From the NCBI GenBank assembly GCA_001768515.1, contig MEOA01000005.1, forward strand, positions 38,800 through 102,799: DNA of 64,000 nt, given 5' to 3'. A program made the translations under genes and the position numbers. Each line of letters opens with the position of its first letter. Position 1 is the first letter of the stretch. Of the stretch, positions 17,820-26,889 are shown one piece after another. This DNA is from Bacteroidetes bacterium GWE2_42_24 (GTDB taxonomy: Bacteria > Bacteroidota > Bacteroidia > Bacteroidales > TTA-H9). The notes under the pieces are model-generated. The model saw nothing but the letters and a program-made list of their open reading frames with translations. It had not been told where the DNA came from and made no database searches.

Positions 17820-18759
17820 ACATCTCACATATAAACAAATCGACCACAAAAAGTGGGATGAATGCATCAACAAGGCGTTCAATGGACGCGTGTATGCGCT
17901 TTCCTGGTATCTCGATGAAATAGCTTATGGTTGGGAAGCACTCGTGGAAGAAGATTACACCTCCGTGATGCCCTTGCCGGGGGGCAAAAAAGCGGGTATT
18001 AACTATCTCTTTCAGCCGTTCTTCACTCAACAATTGGGTTTGTTCTCAATCGGATTACTAACTCCAGAACAAATTAACAATTTTCTGGAGGCCATCCCTT
18101 CTAAATATCGCTATGGTGAATTAAATCTCAACAGCCACAACAACCCGTCAGACGACCACCGCTACAAACTCACTTATAATTCAAATCACGAACTTGATCT
18201 GATCAAACCATACCCATCAATTCAGCATAGCTTTTCAGAAAACACACGACGTAACATCAAAAAGTCACACAATCAAGGAATTATCATCGCAAAAAACTCC
18301 GGCCCCGAAGAACTTGTTGCTTTGTTCTCCGCTAACAGAGGTGCATTGCTTAACCACATTACCGATGCACACTATTCAAGGTTGATCGCGCTAATGCACA
18401 AAGCTATCTATAATAATACTGGTTTTATTTCAGCATGTTATCAACACAACAACCTTCTTTGTGGTGCTTTTTTTCTTAACTTTCGCAACCGGTTAGTTTT
18501 CCTTTTTTCAGCCATAAGTGAAGAAGGGAAAAAGAATGGGGCCATGTTTTTTCTGCTTGATGAAACCATCCGTCAATTTGCAGAAAAACCTGTAATACTT
18601 GATTTTGAAGGCAGCAATGAGCCTAATCTTGCACGATTTTACAAAAGCTTTGGAGCTAATGAAGTGAAATACCCGAGAATTGTTTTTAATCGCCTCCCCT
18701 ATCCACTGCAGATAACTGTAAATGTTGCGAAAAAACTGCGTCAAATAATATCTTTTTAA
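17812..18759 (+). CDS. FemAB/GNAT-fold acyltransferase-like protein
   Basis: The 315-residue product resembles Bacteroidota proteins annotated as GNAT family or FemAB-like transferases. Seen features are an N-terminal WDECINKAFNGRVYALSWYLD, the central SENTRRNIKKSHNQGI basic helix near residue 145 that is typical of the FemAB-like group, and a GNAT-like core with LLCGAFFLNF, GAMFFLLDETIRQF and LDFEGSNEPNLARFYKSFGA. Such enzymes use an aminoacyl or acyl donor to modify envelope polymers, but the substrate here is unknown. The start is uncertain: I chose the TTG at 17812, which overlaps purD by eight bases; a frame start farther left would run far into purD. Confidence 0.72.
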   Translation: MIKHLTYKQIDHKKWDECINKAFNGRVYALSWYLDEIAYGWEALVEEDYTSVMPLPGGKKAGINYLFQPFFTQQLGLFSIGLLTPEQINNFLEAIPSKYRYGELNLNSHNNPSDDHRYKLTYNSNHELDLIKPYPSIQHSFSENTRRNIKKSHNQGIIIAKNSGPEELVALFSANRGALLNHITDAHYSRLIALMHKAIYNNTGFISACYQHNNLLCGAFFLNFRNRLVFLFSAISEEGKKNGAMFFLLDETIRQFAEKPVILDFEGSNEPNLARFYKSFGANEVKYPRIVFNRLPYPLQITVNVAKKLRQIISF

Positions 18760-18783
18760 ACCGATTCCAATACCACCTCCATC

Positions 18784-19443
18784 ATGATACAGATACTGGG
18801 TAACCAAAATTCAATTTTCAATCAGTTTATTGCTGAAATCAGAGACGAAAAAATTCAGAAAGATCCTCTGCGATTCAGGACGAATATTGAACGTATCTCG
18901 ATGATTTTTGCATACGAGATAAGTAAACGGCTAAATTATACAACCCACGAAGTGATTACAAGCCTGGGTGTAGCCGAGACGCCAGTTCTTACCGATCCGG
19001 TGGTTATCGCATCTATTCTGAGGGCAGGGCTCCCTATGCATCAGGGAATGCTTGCGATCTTCGACAAAGCCGAAAATGCCTTTATTTCAGCCTACCGTAA
19101 ATACGCTAAAGATGAAGTATTTCAGATAAAGGTTGAATATACGTCAAGCCCCTCCCTTGAAGATAAAACTCTCATCCTGAACGATCCTATGTTAGCAACA
19201 GGCGCTTCCATGGCGCTTACATACAGGGAACTGATGCAATTTGGGAAGCCACGTCATACCCATATCGTCAGCATCATTGCCAGCGCTGAGGGCATCGACT
19301 ACATTAAGCGCAAGCTTTCTCCCGGCGACTATACCCTTTGGGTTGGTGCTATTGATGATGAGCTTACTGCCCAATCCTATATCGTTCCGGGATTAGGCGA
19401 TGCAGGTGATCTTGCTTTTGGGAAAAAAAATGAAACACATTGA
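18784..19443 (+). CDS. upp: Uracil phosphoribosyltransferase
   Basis: Upp makes UMP from uracil and PRPP in pyrimidine salvage. The 219-residue protein has VVIASILRAGLPMHQGML near residue 76, the PRPP-binding loop LILNDPMLATGASM near 132, and the uracil-binding end VPGLGDAGDLAFGK near 202. Length is normal for the family. It starts 24 bases after the FemAB-like gene, and its stop overlaps the region where the next gene begins, so it is probably part of the purD run. Confidence 0.95.
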   Translation: MIQILGNQNSIFNQFIAEIRDEKIQKDPLRFRTNIERISMIFAYEISKRLNYTTHEVITSLGVAETPVLTDPVVIASILRAGLPMHQGMLAIFDKAENAFISAYRKYAKDEVFQIKVEYTSSPSLEDKTLILNDPMLATGASMALTYRELMQFGKPRHTHIVSIIASAEGIDYIKRKLSPGDYTLWVGAIDDELTAQSYIVPGLGDAGDLAFGKKNETH

Positions 19444-19445
19444 TT

Positions 19446-20705
19446 ATGAAAAATCTATCATCCAGAATAATCAACCCAGTCGTTATTGAAAACATGCGGA
19501 TTGCTTTGCACAGCATCCGAAGTCATCTTTTACGGACTATTCTGACAGTCATGATTATTGCCTTCGGAATCATGGCGCTCGTAGGCATCCTTACATCGAT
19601 CGATGCCGTACGCTATTTCTTTGTGGAGAACTTCACCCGGATGGGAAGCAACACCTTCACAATCCGCAACATGACGATGCAAGGAGGAGGAGAACACCAC
19701 AGGAGCGATTTTCTGAAAAAAATTACTTATGATGAAGCACTCGAGTTCAGACGTAATTTCACTTTCCCATCTGTAACCTCCATATCTACCTTTGCAAGCG
19801 GTTCTGCTACGGCACGTTTTGAAGGGAAAAAAACTCACCCTAACAACCGGGTTTGGGGAGCCGACGAAAACTATCTGGCCACTTCAGGCGAAATCATTCA
19901 GGAAGGGCGAAACTTTACCCCAGCCGAGGCATTTTATGGCAATCATGTCGCCATTCTCGGTGAAGCCGTTGCTGATGAACTTTTTGAAAAGAAAGGCAAT
20001 CCTATCGGAAAAGTCATTGGCGTCGGATCTGGCCGCTATGTTGTCATTGGCGTTTTAAAATCGAAAGGGAGCAGCATTGGATTTTCAAATGACCGAACCA
20101 TCATACTTCCTTTGATGAATGTCAGGCAAACTTTCGCCAAGCCTAACCAGTCATATTCAATAAATGTTATGACTTCACAAACTACTTCAATGAGCGCTGC
20201 CATTGGAGAAGCCACAGGAATATTCAGAACCATCAGAAAGGTGCCACTTGGTGAACAGGATAATTTTGCCATCATCAGATCTGATACCTTTGTTGAAATG
20301 ATGATTCAAAATACACGGATGATATCAATCGCTGCTACCTTTATCGGCATGATCACCCTCGTGGGTGCTGCCATTGGATTAATGAACATCATGCTTGTTT
20401 CTGTTACTGAAAGAACCCGTGAGATTGGAATACGTAAAGCCATTGGCGCTAATAAACGTACTATCAGAAATCAGTTTCTTGCCGAGGCTGTGGTCATTGC
20501 TCAAATTGGTGGTGCATTAGGTATTGTTATGGGCATTGCCATCGGAAACGTCGTTTCTTATCTCATAGGTAGTAGTTTCATTATTCCCTGGCCATGGATC
20601 ATCCTCGGAGTTACTCTCTGCTTCATTGTGGCAATGGCGTCAGGAATTCTGCCAGCCCGTAAAGCAGCAAACCTCGATCCTATAGAAGCCCTCCGATATG
20701 AGTAA
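19446..20705 (+). CDS. MacB-type ABC transporter permease
   Basis: The 419-residue inner-membrane protein has an N-terminal helix (residues about 28-50, LRTILTVMIIAFGIMALVGI), a MacB_PCD periplasmic domain (about 50-255), and three C-terminal FtsX helices starting at TFIGMITLVGAAIGLMNIMLVSV. The signature TERTREIGIRKAIGA and the C-terminal ARKAANLDPIEALRYE are those of MacB/FtsX permeases. The matching ATPase is not next to it. I chose the ATG at 19446, which starts three bases after the upp stop. It runs convergently to the sigma-54 activator gene, with only 15 bases between. Confidence 0.9.
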   Translation: MKNLSSRIINPVVIENMRIALHSIRSHLLRTILTVMIIAFGIMALVGILTSIDAVRYFFVENFTRMGSNTFTIRNMTMQGGGEHHRSDFLKKITYDEALEFRRNFTFPSVTSISTFASGSATARFEGKKTHPNNRVWGADENYLATSGEIIQEGRNFTPAEAFYGNHVAILGEAVADELFEKKGNPIGKVIGVGSGRYVVIGVLKSKGSSIGFSNDRTIILPLMNVRQTFAKPNQSYSINVMTSQTTSMSAAIGEATGIFRTIRKVPLGEQDNFAIIRSDTFVEMMIQNTRMISIAATFIGMITLVGAAIGLMNIMLVSVTERTREIGIRKAIGANKRTIRNQFLAEAVVIAQIGGALGIVMGIAIGNVVSYLIGSSFIIPWPWIILGVTLCFIVAMASGILPARKAANLDPIEALRYE

Positions 20706-20720
20706 ATAGTCCGAATAAGG

Positions 20721-21968
20721 TTAGTCCAATCCATGTTCCTTTATCTTACGATAAAGGGTCCTTTCCGAGATACCCAGCTCTTTGGCAGCGCTTTTCCGTT
20801 TGTTATCGTGTTTACGCAAAGCCCTGCGAATCAACTCTACATTACGATGTTCCAGCGACAGGTTCTCTTCGATCTCTTCTGACTCGGTGATTGGCTCATT
20901 CAGGTGGGCAGCCGTATCTCTACTGATCTCTATGTGGGTCGGAAGATCATTAGTTTCCGCTACCTCGTCATCATAGTCGTGCTGATTTAGTCGGTTAATC
21001 ACATTGGCATGTGTCGAATAGACATCCGATGGGACACCGCTGTGCGATATAATATCTCCAACTAGCTTCCTCAGTTCGGTGATATCCTTTTTCATGTCGA
21101 ACAAAACCTTATACAACAGATCACGTTCATCGAAATCAGTTCCTGCGTGAGGTTTTCCCTTCACCAGAACAGGTAGTTCAGAGTAATTATTCTCAGGGAG
21201 ATAACGATGTAATGTAATCGAAGAGATTTCCCTGTTTTGTTCGATGATACTGATCTGCTCTGTGATGTTCTTTAACTGTCGTATGTTACCAGGCCAGCGG
21301 TAGTTTGCCAACATTCTGACGGCCTCTTCTGAAAGATGAATTGCCGGCATTCTGTACTTTTCGGCAAAGTCGGCAGCAAATTTCCTAAACAGCAAATGAA
21401 TGTCATCCTTACGTTCACGTAATGGCGGCATATAGATTGGAACCGAGTTCAAACGATAATAAAGATCCTGCCTGAAACGTCCCTGATTAATGGCGTCAGG
21501 AATGGTTACATTGGTGGCGGCCACTACTCGCACATTGGTTTTTATAACCTTCGAAGAACCAACTTTGATAAACTCCCCGGTTTCAAGTACCCTGAGAAGC
21601 CTTACCTGCGTCGATAATGGCAATTCGGCAACTTCATCGAGGAAGATGGTACCACCATCAGCTACTTCAAAATAACCTTTACGTGATTCATGTGCCCCAG
21701 TAAACGAGCCTTTTTCATGACCAAACAATTCAGAATCGATGGTACCCTCCGGAATGGCGCCACAATTAACGGCAATATACGCCCCATGCTTCCTTGTACT
21801 CAGTTGGTGAATAATCTGAGGAAAAACTTCCTTCCCAACTCCACTTTCCCCGGTTATCAATACAGATATATCAGTGGGTGCAACCTGCCTGGCGATATCG
21901 ATCGCCCGCTCAAGTAACACCGAATTGCCCATAATCCCAAACCTATGCTTAATTGATTGTACTTCCAT
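20721..21968 (-). CDS. Sigma-54-dependent transcriptional activator (enhancer-binding protein) without receiver domain
   Basis: The 415-residue protein is an AAA+ activator that lets RpoN-RNA polymerase open promoters. The AAA+ core begins almost at the N terminus, with Walker A GESGVGKE near residue 38, the sigma-54 contact loop GSFTGA near 90, Walker B GGTIFLDEVAELP near 108, and sensor and arginine-finger parts such as RFRQDLYYRLN. A linker with DFDERDLLYKVLFDMKKDI follows. The C terminus is a Fis-type helix-turn-helix (AAKELGISERTLYRKIKEHG). There is no receiver, GAF or PAS domain, so its control is not visible. The ATG at 21968 is preferred to a TTG at 22007, which lies inside a -7 element. 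Confidence 0.93.
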   Translation of the reverse strand: MEVQSIKHRFGIMGNSVLLERAIDIARQVAPTDISVLITGESGVGKEVFPQIIHQLSTRKHGAYIAVNCGAIPEGTIDSELFGHEKGSFTGAHESRKGYFEVADGGTIFLDEVAELPLSTQVRLLRVLETGEFIKVGSSKVIKTNVRVVAATNVTIPDAINQGRFRQDLYYRLNSVPIYMPPLRERKDDIHLLFRKFAADFAEKYRMPAIHLSEEAVRMLANYRWPGNIRQLKNITEQISIIEQNREISSITLHRYLPENNYSELPVLVKGKPHAGTDFDERDLLYKVLFDMKKDITELRKLVGDIISHSGVPSDVYSTHANVINRLNQHDYDDEVAETNDLPTHIEISRDTAAHLNEPITESEEIEENLSLEHRNVELIRRALRKHDNKRKSAAKELGISERTLYRKIKEHGLD

Positions 21969-22004
21969 GTCAATGTGTTTTTTCAAAGGCAAATAAACCT
22001 GATG

Positions 22005-22012
22005 CAAAGATA
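22005..22012 (-). promoter_or_regulatory. Bacteroidota -7 promoter element (TATCTTTG)
   Basis: TATCTTTG on the minus strand matches TAnnTTTG, 36 bases before the ATG of the sigma-54 activator. A TTG (complement of CAA at 22030-22032) lies 17 bases upstream, slightly closer than the usual 19-20. Confidence 0.5.
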
Positions 22013-22094
22013 CTGAATTGCTCCTGACACAATGGCAGTAAATTTAAAAAAACCAAACTGGACATGGGAAACCACTTGCTCTTTCTATAAAAAA

Positions 22095-22122
22095 GGCGCA
22101 AGTGGCTTAAACCACTTGCGCC
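22095..22122 (-). terminator. Rho-independent terminator of pheT
   Basis: A perfect 11-bp stem, GGCGCAAGTGG / CCACTTGCGCC with a six-base loop, is followed on the minus strand by six T residues and ATAG. It lies 23 bases past the pheT stop. Confidence 0.92.
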
Positions 22123-22145
22123 TTGCAATATAAGTCAGCAGTAGA

Positions 22146-24611
22146 TTACCGTCTGACAGAAGCTCCAAATTTCGATTCAAAAGCACTGATCAGTCTCTCC
22201 ATTACCCGCTCAATCATCTGATCAGTGAGTGTCTTTTCAGTATCAAGCAGGGTAAAGGTGAGGGCATATGATTTCTTTCCATCTCCGATCTTTTCTCCTT
22301 CATAGATGTCGAAAAGAGATACATGCCTCAATAGTGCAGACTCTGTCTGATAAGCCAACTCTTCAAGAGAGGAATAAGTAACCCCTTTATCAATCACAAG
22401 CGCTAAATCACGTTTCACTTCCGGGAAACGGGGAAGTTCTTTGAAGGTAATATCGCCATTTTGGTGGAAACGAAGCAATTTCTCCCAGAAAAGCTCTCCA
22501 TACACAACACCCTGCTTAAGATCAAAATAGTGCAATACTTCAGGGCTTACTAGGCCTAATGAACCCAGCTTTTCGCGCTTGTATACCAAATCTATCCCCT
22601 GCGAGAACATTGGATGTTCACTTGTTATCATCTTAAGCTTTAACATATCAAAGCCAAGCATACTCAACACCCGTTTCAGATGAGAATGAACAAAATAAAA
22701 ATCACCCTCTGAAGCGTTTCCCTTCCAACTATCTTTAGTTACTGATCCGGTAACAAACATCGAAAGCATCAACTCCTCACTGAACCGGTCTGTTACCAAG
22801 GAATTGACCGGTAACTCCGGATTGCGCTTATAAATTTTACCAAACTCATACAATTTCAGATTGCTCCGTTTATGATTCTGATTGAGAAGAATTATCTCCA
22901 ATCCACTGAAAAGCAAAGTCTGCCGCATAACATTCAATTCTCGTGAAAGCGGGTTAGCCAGATCAACATTCCTGATCGGGTCTATCCACGGGAAATCTAC
23001 TGTATATTGCGTTTTAGTCAGCGAAAGGGTCATGATTTCATTGAAGCCGTTGCTGCTTAACTGATCTGAGATTTTATTACGCAATTTCTCAGAATCAGGC
23101 TTCTGGGTAAACGAGAATGAAGCAGAAAACCGGCTATCAATCTCAATGTTATTGTACCCATAGATTCTTAATATCTCTTCAGTTACATCGGCTTCGCGTG
23201 TAACGTCAACTCGATAGGCAGGCGCTTCAAGCATAAGCTGATCACCATTACGCTCCAACACTTTGAAATCGAGTGAGCCTAAGATGACCAACACCTTGTC
23301 ATCGGGGATCCGCTTTCCGATCATAGCAGCAATACGAGCCAGATCAACCTGAATAACAGCAGGATTGAAAGGGGTAGAAACTACATCCACTATATCCGAC
23401 GATACATGACCACCCGCTAATTCACAGATTAATAAGGCAGCTCTTTTAAGTACAACCACCGTTGTCGTTGGATCAATGCCTCGCTCAAACCTGAAAGAGG
23501 CATCGGTATGTAATCCATGATATTTGGATGTACGACGAATTGTACCAGGGTCAAAACAAGCGCTCTCAAGAAAAATTGAAGTGGTTAATTCACTCACTCC
23601 ACTCTTCAATCCACCGAAAACGCCACCAATACACATCGGCTCATCTCCATTACAGATCATAAGATCCTCAGATGTCAGGGTCCGCTCGATACCATCCAGC
23701 GTGACAAACTTAGTCCCGGAAGCACATTTCTGTACCATAACTTTTCCGGAGGTTATGCCTGCAGCATCGAAAGCATGAAGTGGCTGACCTGACTCCATCA
23801 GGATGAAGTTTGTAATATCAACTACATTATTAATTGGCCTGATTCCTACAGCCAGTAAAAAATTGCGCAGCCAGTCGGGCGAAGGAGCAATTTTAACCCC
23901 GCTAATGGTCAATCCGGCATATCGGGGACAAGCCTCAGTAGCAGGCACTTCGACACTGATATTGAGGTCATGGTTGTGGACAGTAAACATATCAATGTCC
24001 GGCATTTTTAACAACCCCGACGCCTCATGATCCCTGCTGATCAACGCCGCATTAAGATCACGTGCTACTCCGATGTGCGAAGTCGCATCAGTACGGTTAG
24101 GGGTCAATCCTATCTCAAAAATGTAGTCATCCTGTATGTTAAAATATTCCTTAGCCAGAACCCCAACCGGTGCATCGGCAGGGAGTACCATAATACCGGC
24201 ATGTGATGCACCGAGGCCAAGCTCATCCTCAGCACAAATCATCCCTTCTGAAAGCTCGCCCCTGATCTTTGATCGTTTAATTACCAACGGATCATCTTTA
24301 AAATATAAAGTAGCTCCAATGGTTGCAATGGCCACTTTCTGTCCGGCAGCTACATTTGGGGCTCCGCAAACTACATGAAGCGGATCACCGCTCCCGGTAT
24401 CTACCGTGGTCAGGCTTAAATGATCTGAATTGGGGTGTTTAGTACATGTAAGTACCTCTCCGATGACGATCCCGGACAATCCTCCCTTCACCGATTCAAT
24501 CTTCTCAATTCCCTCTACCTCAAGACCACTATCGGTCAGAAGTTGAGCCACTTCTGTTGCCTCAAGCTTAATGTCAAGATATTGCCTGAGCCATTTGTAT
24601 GATATCTTCAT
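22146..24611 (-). CDS. pheT: Phenylalanine-tRNA ligase beta subunit
   Basis: PheT forms the alpha2-beta2 phenylalanyl-tRNA synthetase. The 821-residue chain shows the full domain order: N-terminal MKISYKWLRQYLDI, the tRNA-binding OB domain (about 42-155, with VVCGAPNVAAGQKVAIA), the B3/4 editing domain (about 215-385, with FILMESGQPLHAFDA), the B5 domain (about 405-475), the catalytic-like core (about 480-700), and the C-terminal FDX-ACB anticodon domain (about 728-821, ELPRFPEVKRDLALVID). The alpha subunit gene is not in this window. A -7 element (24643-24650) and a strong terminator bracket the gene, so it looks monocistronic. Confidence 0.97.
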   Translation of the reverse strand: MKISYKWLRQYLDIKLEATEVAQLLTDSGLEVEGIEKIESVKGGLSGIVIGEVLTCTKHPNSDHLSLTTVDTGSGDPLHVVCGAPNVAAGQKVAIATIGATLYFKDDPLVIKRSKIRGELSEGMICAEDELGLGASHAGIMVLPADAPVGVLAKEYFNIQDDYIFEIGLTPNRTDATSHIGVARDLNAALISRDHEASGLLKMPDIDMFTVHNHDLNISVEVPATEACPRYAGLTISGVKIAPSPDWLRNFLLAVGIRPINNVVDITNFILMESGQPLHAFDAAGITSGKVMVQKCASGTKFVTLDGIERTLTSEDLMICNGDEPMCIGGVFGGLKSGVSELTTSIFLESACFDPGTIRRTSKYHGLHTDASFRFERGIDPTTTVVVLKRAALLICELAGGHVSSDIVDVVSTPFNPAVIQVDLARIAAMIGKRIPDDKVLVILGSLDFKVLERNGDQLMLEAPAYRVDVTREADVTEEILRIYGYNNIEIDSRFSASFSFTQKPDSEKLRNKISDQLSSNGFNEIMTLSLTKTQYTVDFPWIDPIRNVDLANPLSRELNVMRQTLLFSGLEIILLNQNHKRSNLKLYEFGKIYKRNPELPVNSLVTDRFSEELMLSMFVTGSVTKDSWKGNASEGDFYFVHSHLKRVLSMLGFDMLKLKMITSEHPMFSQGIDLVYKREKLGSLGLVSPEVLHYFDLKQGVVYGELFWEKLLRFHQNGDITFKELPRFPEVKRDLALVIDKGVTYSSLEELAYQTESALLRHVSLFDIYEGEKIGDGKKSYALTFTLLDTEKTLTDQMIERVMERLISAFESKFGASVRR

Positions 24612-24642
24612 ATTGGAATAATTTCACTGAATGATAAACTGG

Positions 24643-24650
24643 CAAAGTTA
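24643..24650 (-). promoter_or_regulatory. Bacteroidota -7 promoter element of pheT (TAACTTTG)
   Basis: TAACTTTG on the minus strand fits TAnnTTTG and ends 31 bases before the pheT ATG, between the recG stop and pheT. Confidence 0.5.
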
Positions 24651-24692
24651 CAGATTTCCAGCCTAGCTTTTGAAAACTGCCTCGATAAGTTT

Positions 24693-26798
24693 TCAACTGA
24701 TCCGGCTCAGGTTTCTTTGTACCGAGGTTAACTCAACCAACCGGTCATGTAGCGCGCGATGCCCGGGCAATGACAATTCGGGATCGATGGTAAGCACTTC
24801 CAGTGCCGATTGCCTCGCGGCTTCAACGATACGCCCATCAGTTGTAAGATCGGCAATGTGCAATTCTATGGCTCCACTCTGCCGGGTTCCTTTCAAATCG
24901 CCAGGCCCCCGTATCTGAAGGTCGGCTTCAGCAATCGCAAATCCATCGGTGGTACGCACCATCGTCTCAATACGCTGCCGTGCCTCAACAGAAATTTTAT
25001 CTTTGGTCATTAGAATACAATAGGATTGGTCAGCCCCCCTGCCAACTCTCCCCCGTAGCTGATGCAATTGCGATAAACCAAATCGTTCAGCATTTTCAAT
25101 TACCATGACTGACGCATTAGGGACGTCAACCCCTACTTCTATCACGGTGGTAGCTACCATGATCTGAGTTTCACCCTTCACAAAACGCTTCATTTCGTAT
25201 TCCTTTTCATCCGGTTTCAATTGCCCATGAACAATACTAACCGCATACTCTGGTAATGGAAAGTCACGACTGATGGCTTCAAAACCATCCTGAATATCTT
25301 TCAAATCAAGCGATTCTGATTCATGAATCAACGGAAATACCACATATACCTGCCGCCCCTTTGCAATTTCCTGCCGCATAAAAGAAAACACCCTGATTCG
25401 AGCTGAATCCGTAAAATGACGTGTAGCAACCTGCTTTCTGCCAGGAGGTAACTCATCGATAACACTATAATCAAGGTCGCCATAAAAAGCCATTGCCATG
25501 GTCCGTGGTATAGGTGTAGCTGTCATCACGAGAATATGAGGCGGAGGCACACTCTTTTGCCACATGGCAGCTCTTTGTTCTACGCCGAAGCGATGCTGCT
25601 CATCGATAACCACCAACCCAAGCTGAGAAAAAACAACAGGGTCTTCCAGAATGGCATGTGTTCCCACGAGTATTTGCAACCCACCTGAGGCCAGATCACG
25701 AAGCATCGGGCTTCTTACCGCTTGCTTAATACTTCCTGTGAGTAAGGCGATAGTAACGCCTATCGCATCAGCCCATTTTTTGAGCGTCTGAAAATGCTGA
25801 TTGGCCAAAATCTCGGTTGGCGCAAGCAGACATGCCTGAAAGCCGTTATCAATGGCTATAAGCATGCAAAAAAGTGCAACGATGGTCTTACCACTTCCGA
25901 CATCTCCCTGCAACAAACGATTCATTTGATGCCCCCCTGCCATATCAGCCCTGATCTCACGTATAACCCTCTTTTGGGCCCCGGTCAGTGGAAAAGGAAG
26001 CACTTCGTTATAAAACCGGTTAAAAGACCTACCTACTATTGAGAAATGATGGCCCCGGCTGGCAGCCTGTCGATGAAGCTTCTGCCTGATGAATTCGATC
26101 TGAATAAAAAACAGTTCCTCAAACTTTAGTCGTCGTGTGGACTGACGCAGGTGCATCTCATTTTGAGGAAAATGAATCCCCAGAAAAGCATCACGACGGT
26201 CAATCAATCGAAACTTCTGAAGTAAAAGAATCGGGAGTGTCTCCTGAATCTCATAGTAGACCGTCTGAATTAAGGAATGAATAATCCTGGCCATTCCTTT
26301 ACTGTCAAACCCGTTAGCTTTCATCTTCTCTGATGAACTATACACCGGTTGCATTCTTTGAACGCTTGATCCGGCCTCACCTGCAACTTCCTCCAACTCG
26401 GGATGAGCGATACTGTAACGTCCATTATAATAACCAGGCTTACCAAAAATGATATACTCTTTCCCCTGTTGCAGTTTTGCTTTTGCCCATCGTATTCCCT
26501 GAAACCAGATAAGTTCCAGTGTACCGGTATCATCGCTTACCATAGCTGAGAGCCGCATGCTCCTTCCCGAACCTGCTGATTGAAGCTGTACAACTCTGGC
26601 TTTAACCTGTATAATGGCAAGATCGGAGTTAATATCGCTAATATGGTGAAATATCGTACGGTCGATATATCGAATAGGAAACACCTGCAGCAGATCAGCA
26701 AAATAGATAACATTAAGCTCCTCCTTCAGCAACTTAGCCCTCACGGGACCAACGCCTTTCAGGTATTCAACAGGAGTATCGAGAATGGTACCACGCAT
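24693..26798 (-). CDS. recG: ATP-dependent DNA helicase RecG
   Basis: RecG remodels stalled replication forks and Holliday junctions. The 701-residue protein has the N-terminal wedge region with YLKGVGPVRAKLL near residue 9, an OB-fold (about 55-150), the helicase core with Walker A LLQGDVGSGKTIVAL near 280, the DEQHRFGVEQR box near 380, the MTATPIPRT motif, and the C-terminal motifs with VATTVIEVGVDVPNASVMVIENAERFG and QLRGRVGRG. The ATG at 26798 gives the family's usual start; a longer frame to 26909 would cross the -7 element and the neighbouring terminator. The promoter element sits only four bases upstream of the ATG. Confidence 0.97.
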   Translation of the reverse strand: MRGTILDTPVEYLKGVGPVRAKLLKEELNVIYFADLLQVFPIRYIDRTIFHHISDINSDLAIIQVKARVVQLQSAGSGRSMRLSAMVSDDTGTLELIWFQGIRWAKAKLQQGKEYIIFGKPGYYNGRYSIAHPELEEVAGEAGSSVQRMQPVYSSSEKMKANGFDSKGMARIIHSLIQTVYYEIQETLPILLLQKFRLIDRRDAFLGIHFPQNEMHLRQSTRRLKFEELFFIQIEFIRQKLHRQAASRGHHFSIVGRSFNRFYNEVLPFPLTGAQKRVIREIRADMAGGHQMNRLLQGDVGSGKTIVALFCMLIAIDNGFQACLLAPTEILANQHFQTLKKWADAIGVTIALLTGSIKQAVRSPMLRDLASGGLQILVGTHAILEDPVVFSQLGLVVIDEQHRFGVEQRAAMWQKSVPPPHILVMTATPIPRTMAMAFYGDLDYSVIDELPPGRKQVATRHFTDSARIRVFSFMRQEIAKGRQVYVVFPLIHESESLDLKDIQDGFEAISRDFPLPEYAVSIVHGQLKPDEKEYEMKRFVKGETQIMVATTVIEVGVDVPNASVMVIENAERFGLSQLHQLRGRVGRGADQSYCILMTKDKISVEARQRIETMVRTTDGFAIAEADLQIRGPGDLKGTRQSGAIELHIADLTTDGRIVEAARQSALEVLTIDPELSLPGHRALHDRLVELTSVQRNLSRIS

Positions 26799-26802
26799 GT
26801 GA

Positions 26803-26810
26803 CAAAGATA
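26803..26810 (-). promoter_or_regulatory. Bacteroidota -7 promoter element directly before recG (TATCTTTG)
   Basis: TATCTTTG on the minus strand matches TAnnTTTG and ends four bases before the recG ATG. Transcription would begin at or next to the start codon, so the mRNA may be leaderless. Confidence 0.5.
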
Positions 26811-26837
26811 ATCCGGATAAATATAACGACAAAAAAA

Positions 26838-26866
26838 TGAGCCCTGTGTTTTGTACACAGGGCTCA
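26838..26866 (-). terminator. Rho-independent terminator of the T9SS operon
   Basis: A perfect 12-bp stem TGAGCCCTGTGT / ACACAGGGCTCA with a five-base loop is followed on the minus strand by seven T residues. It lies 24 bases past the gldN stop and ends the porP-gldKLMN run. Confidence 0.92.
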
Positions 26867-26889
26867 TTGATAAAATGAAAAAATTAATT

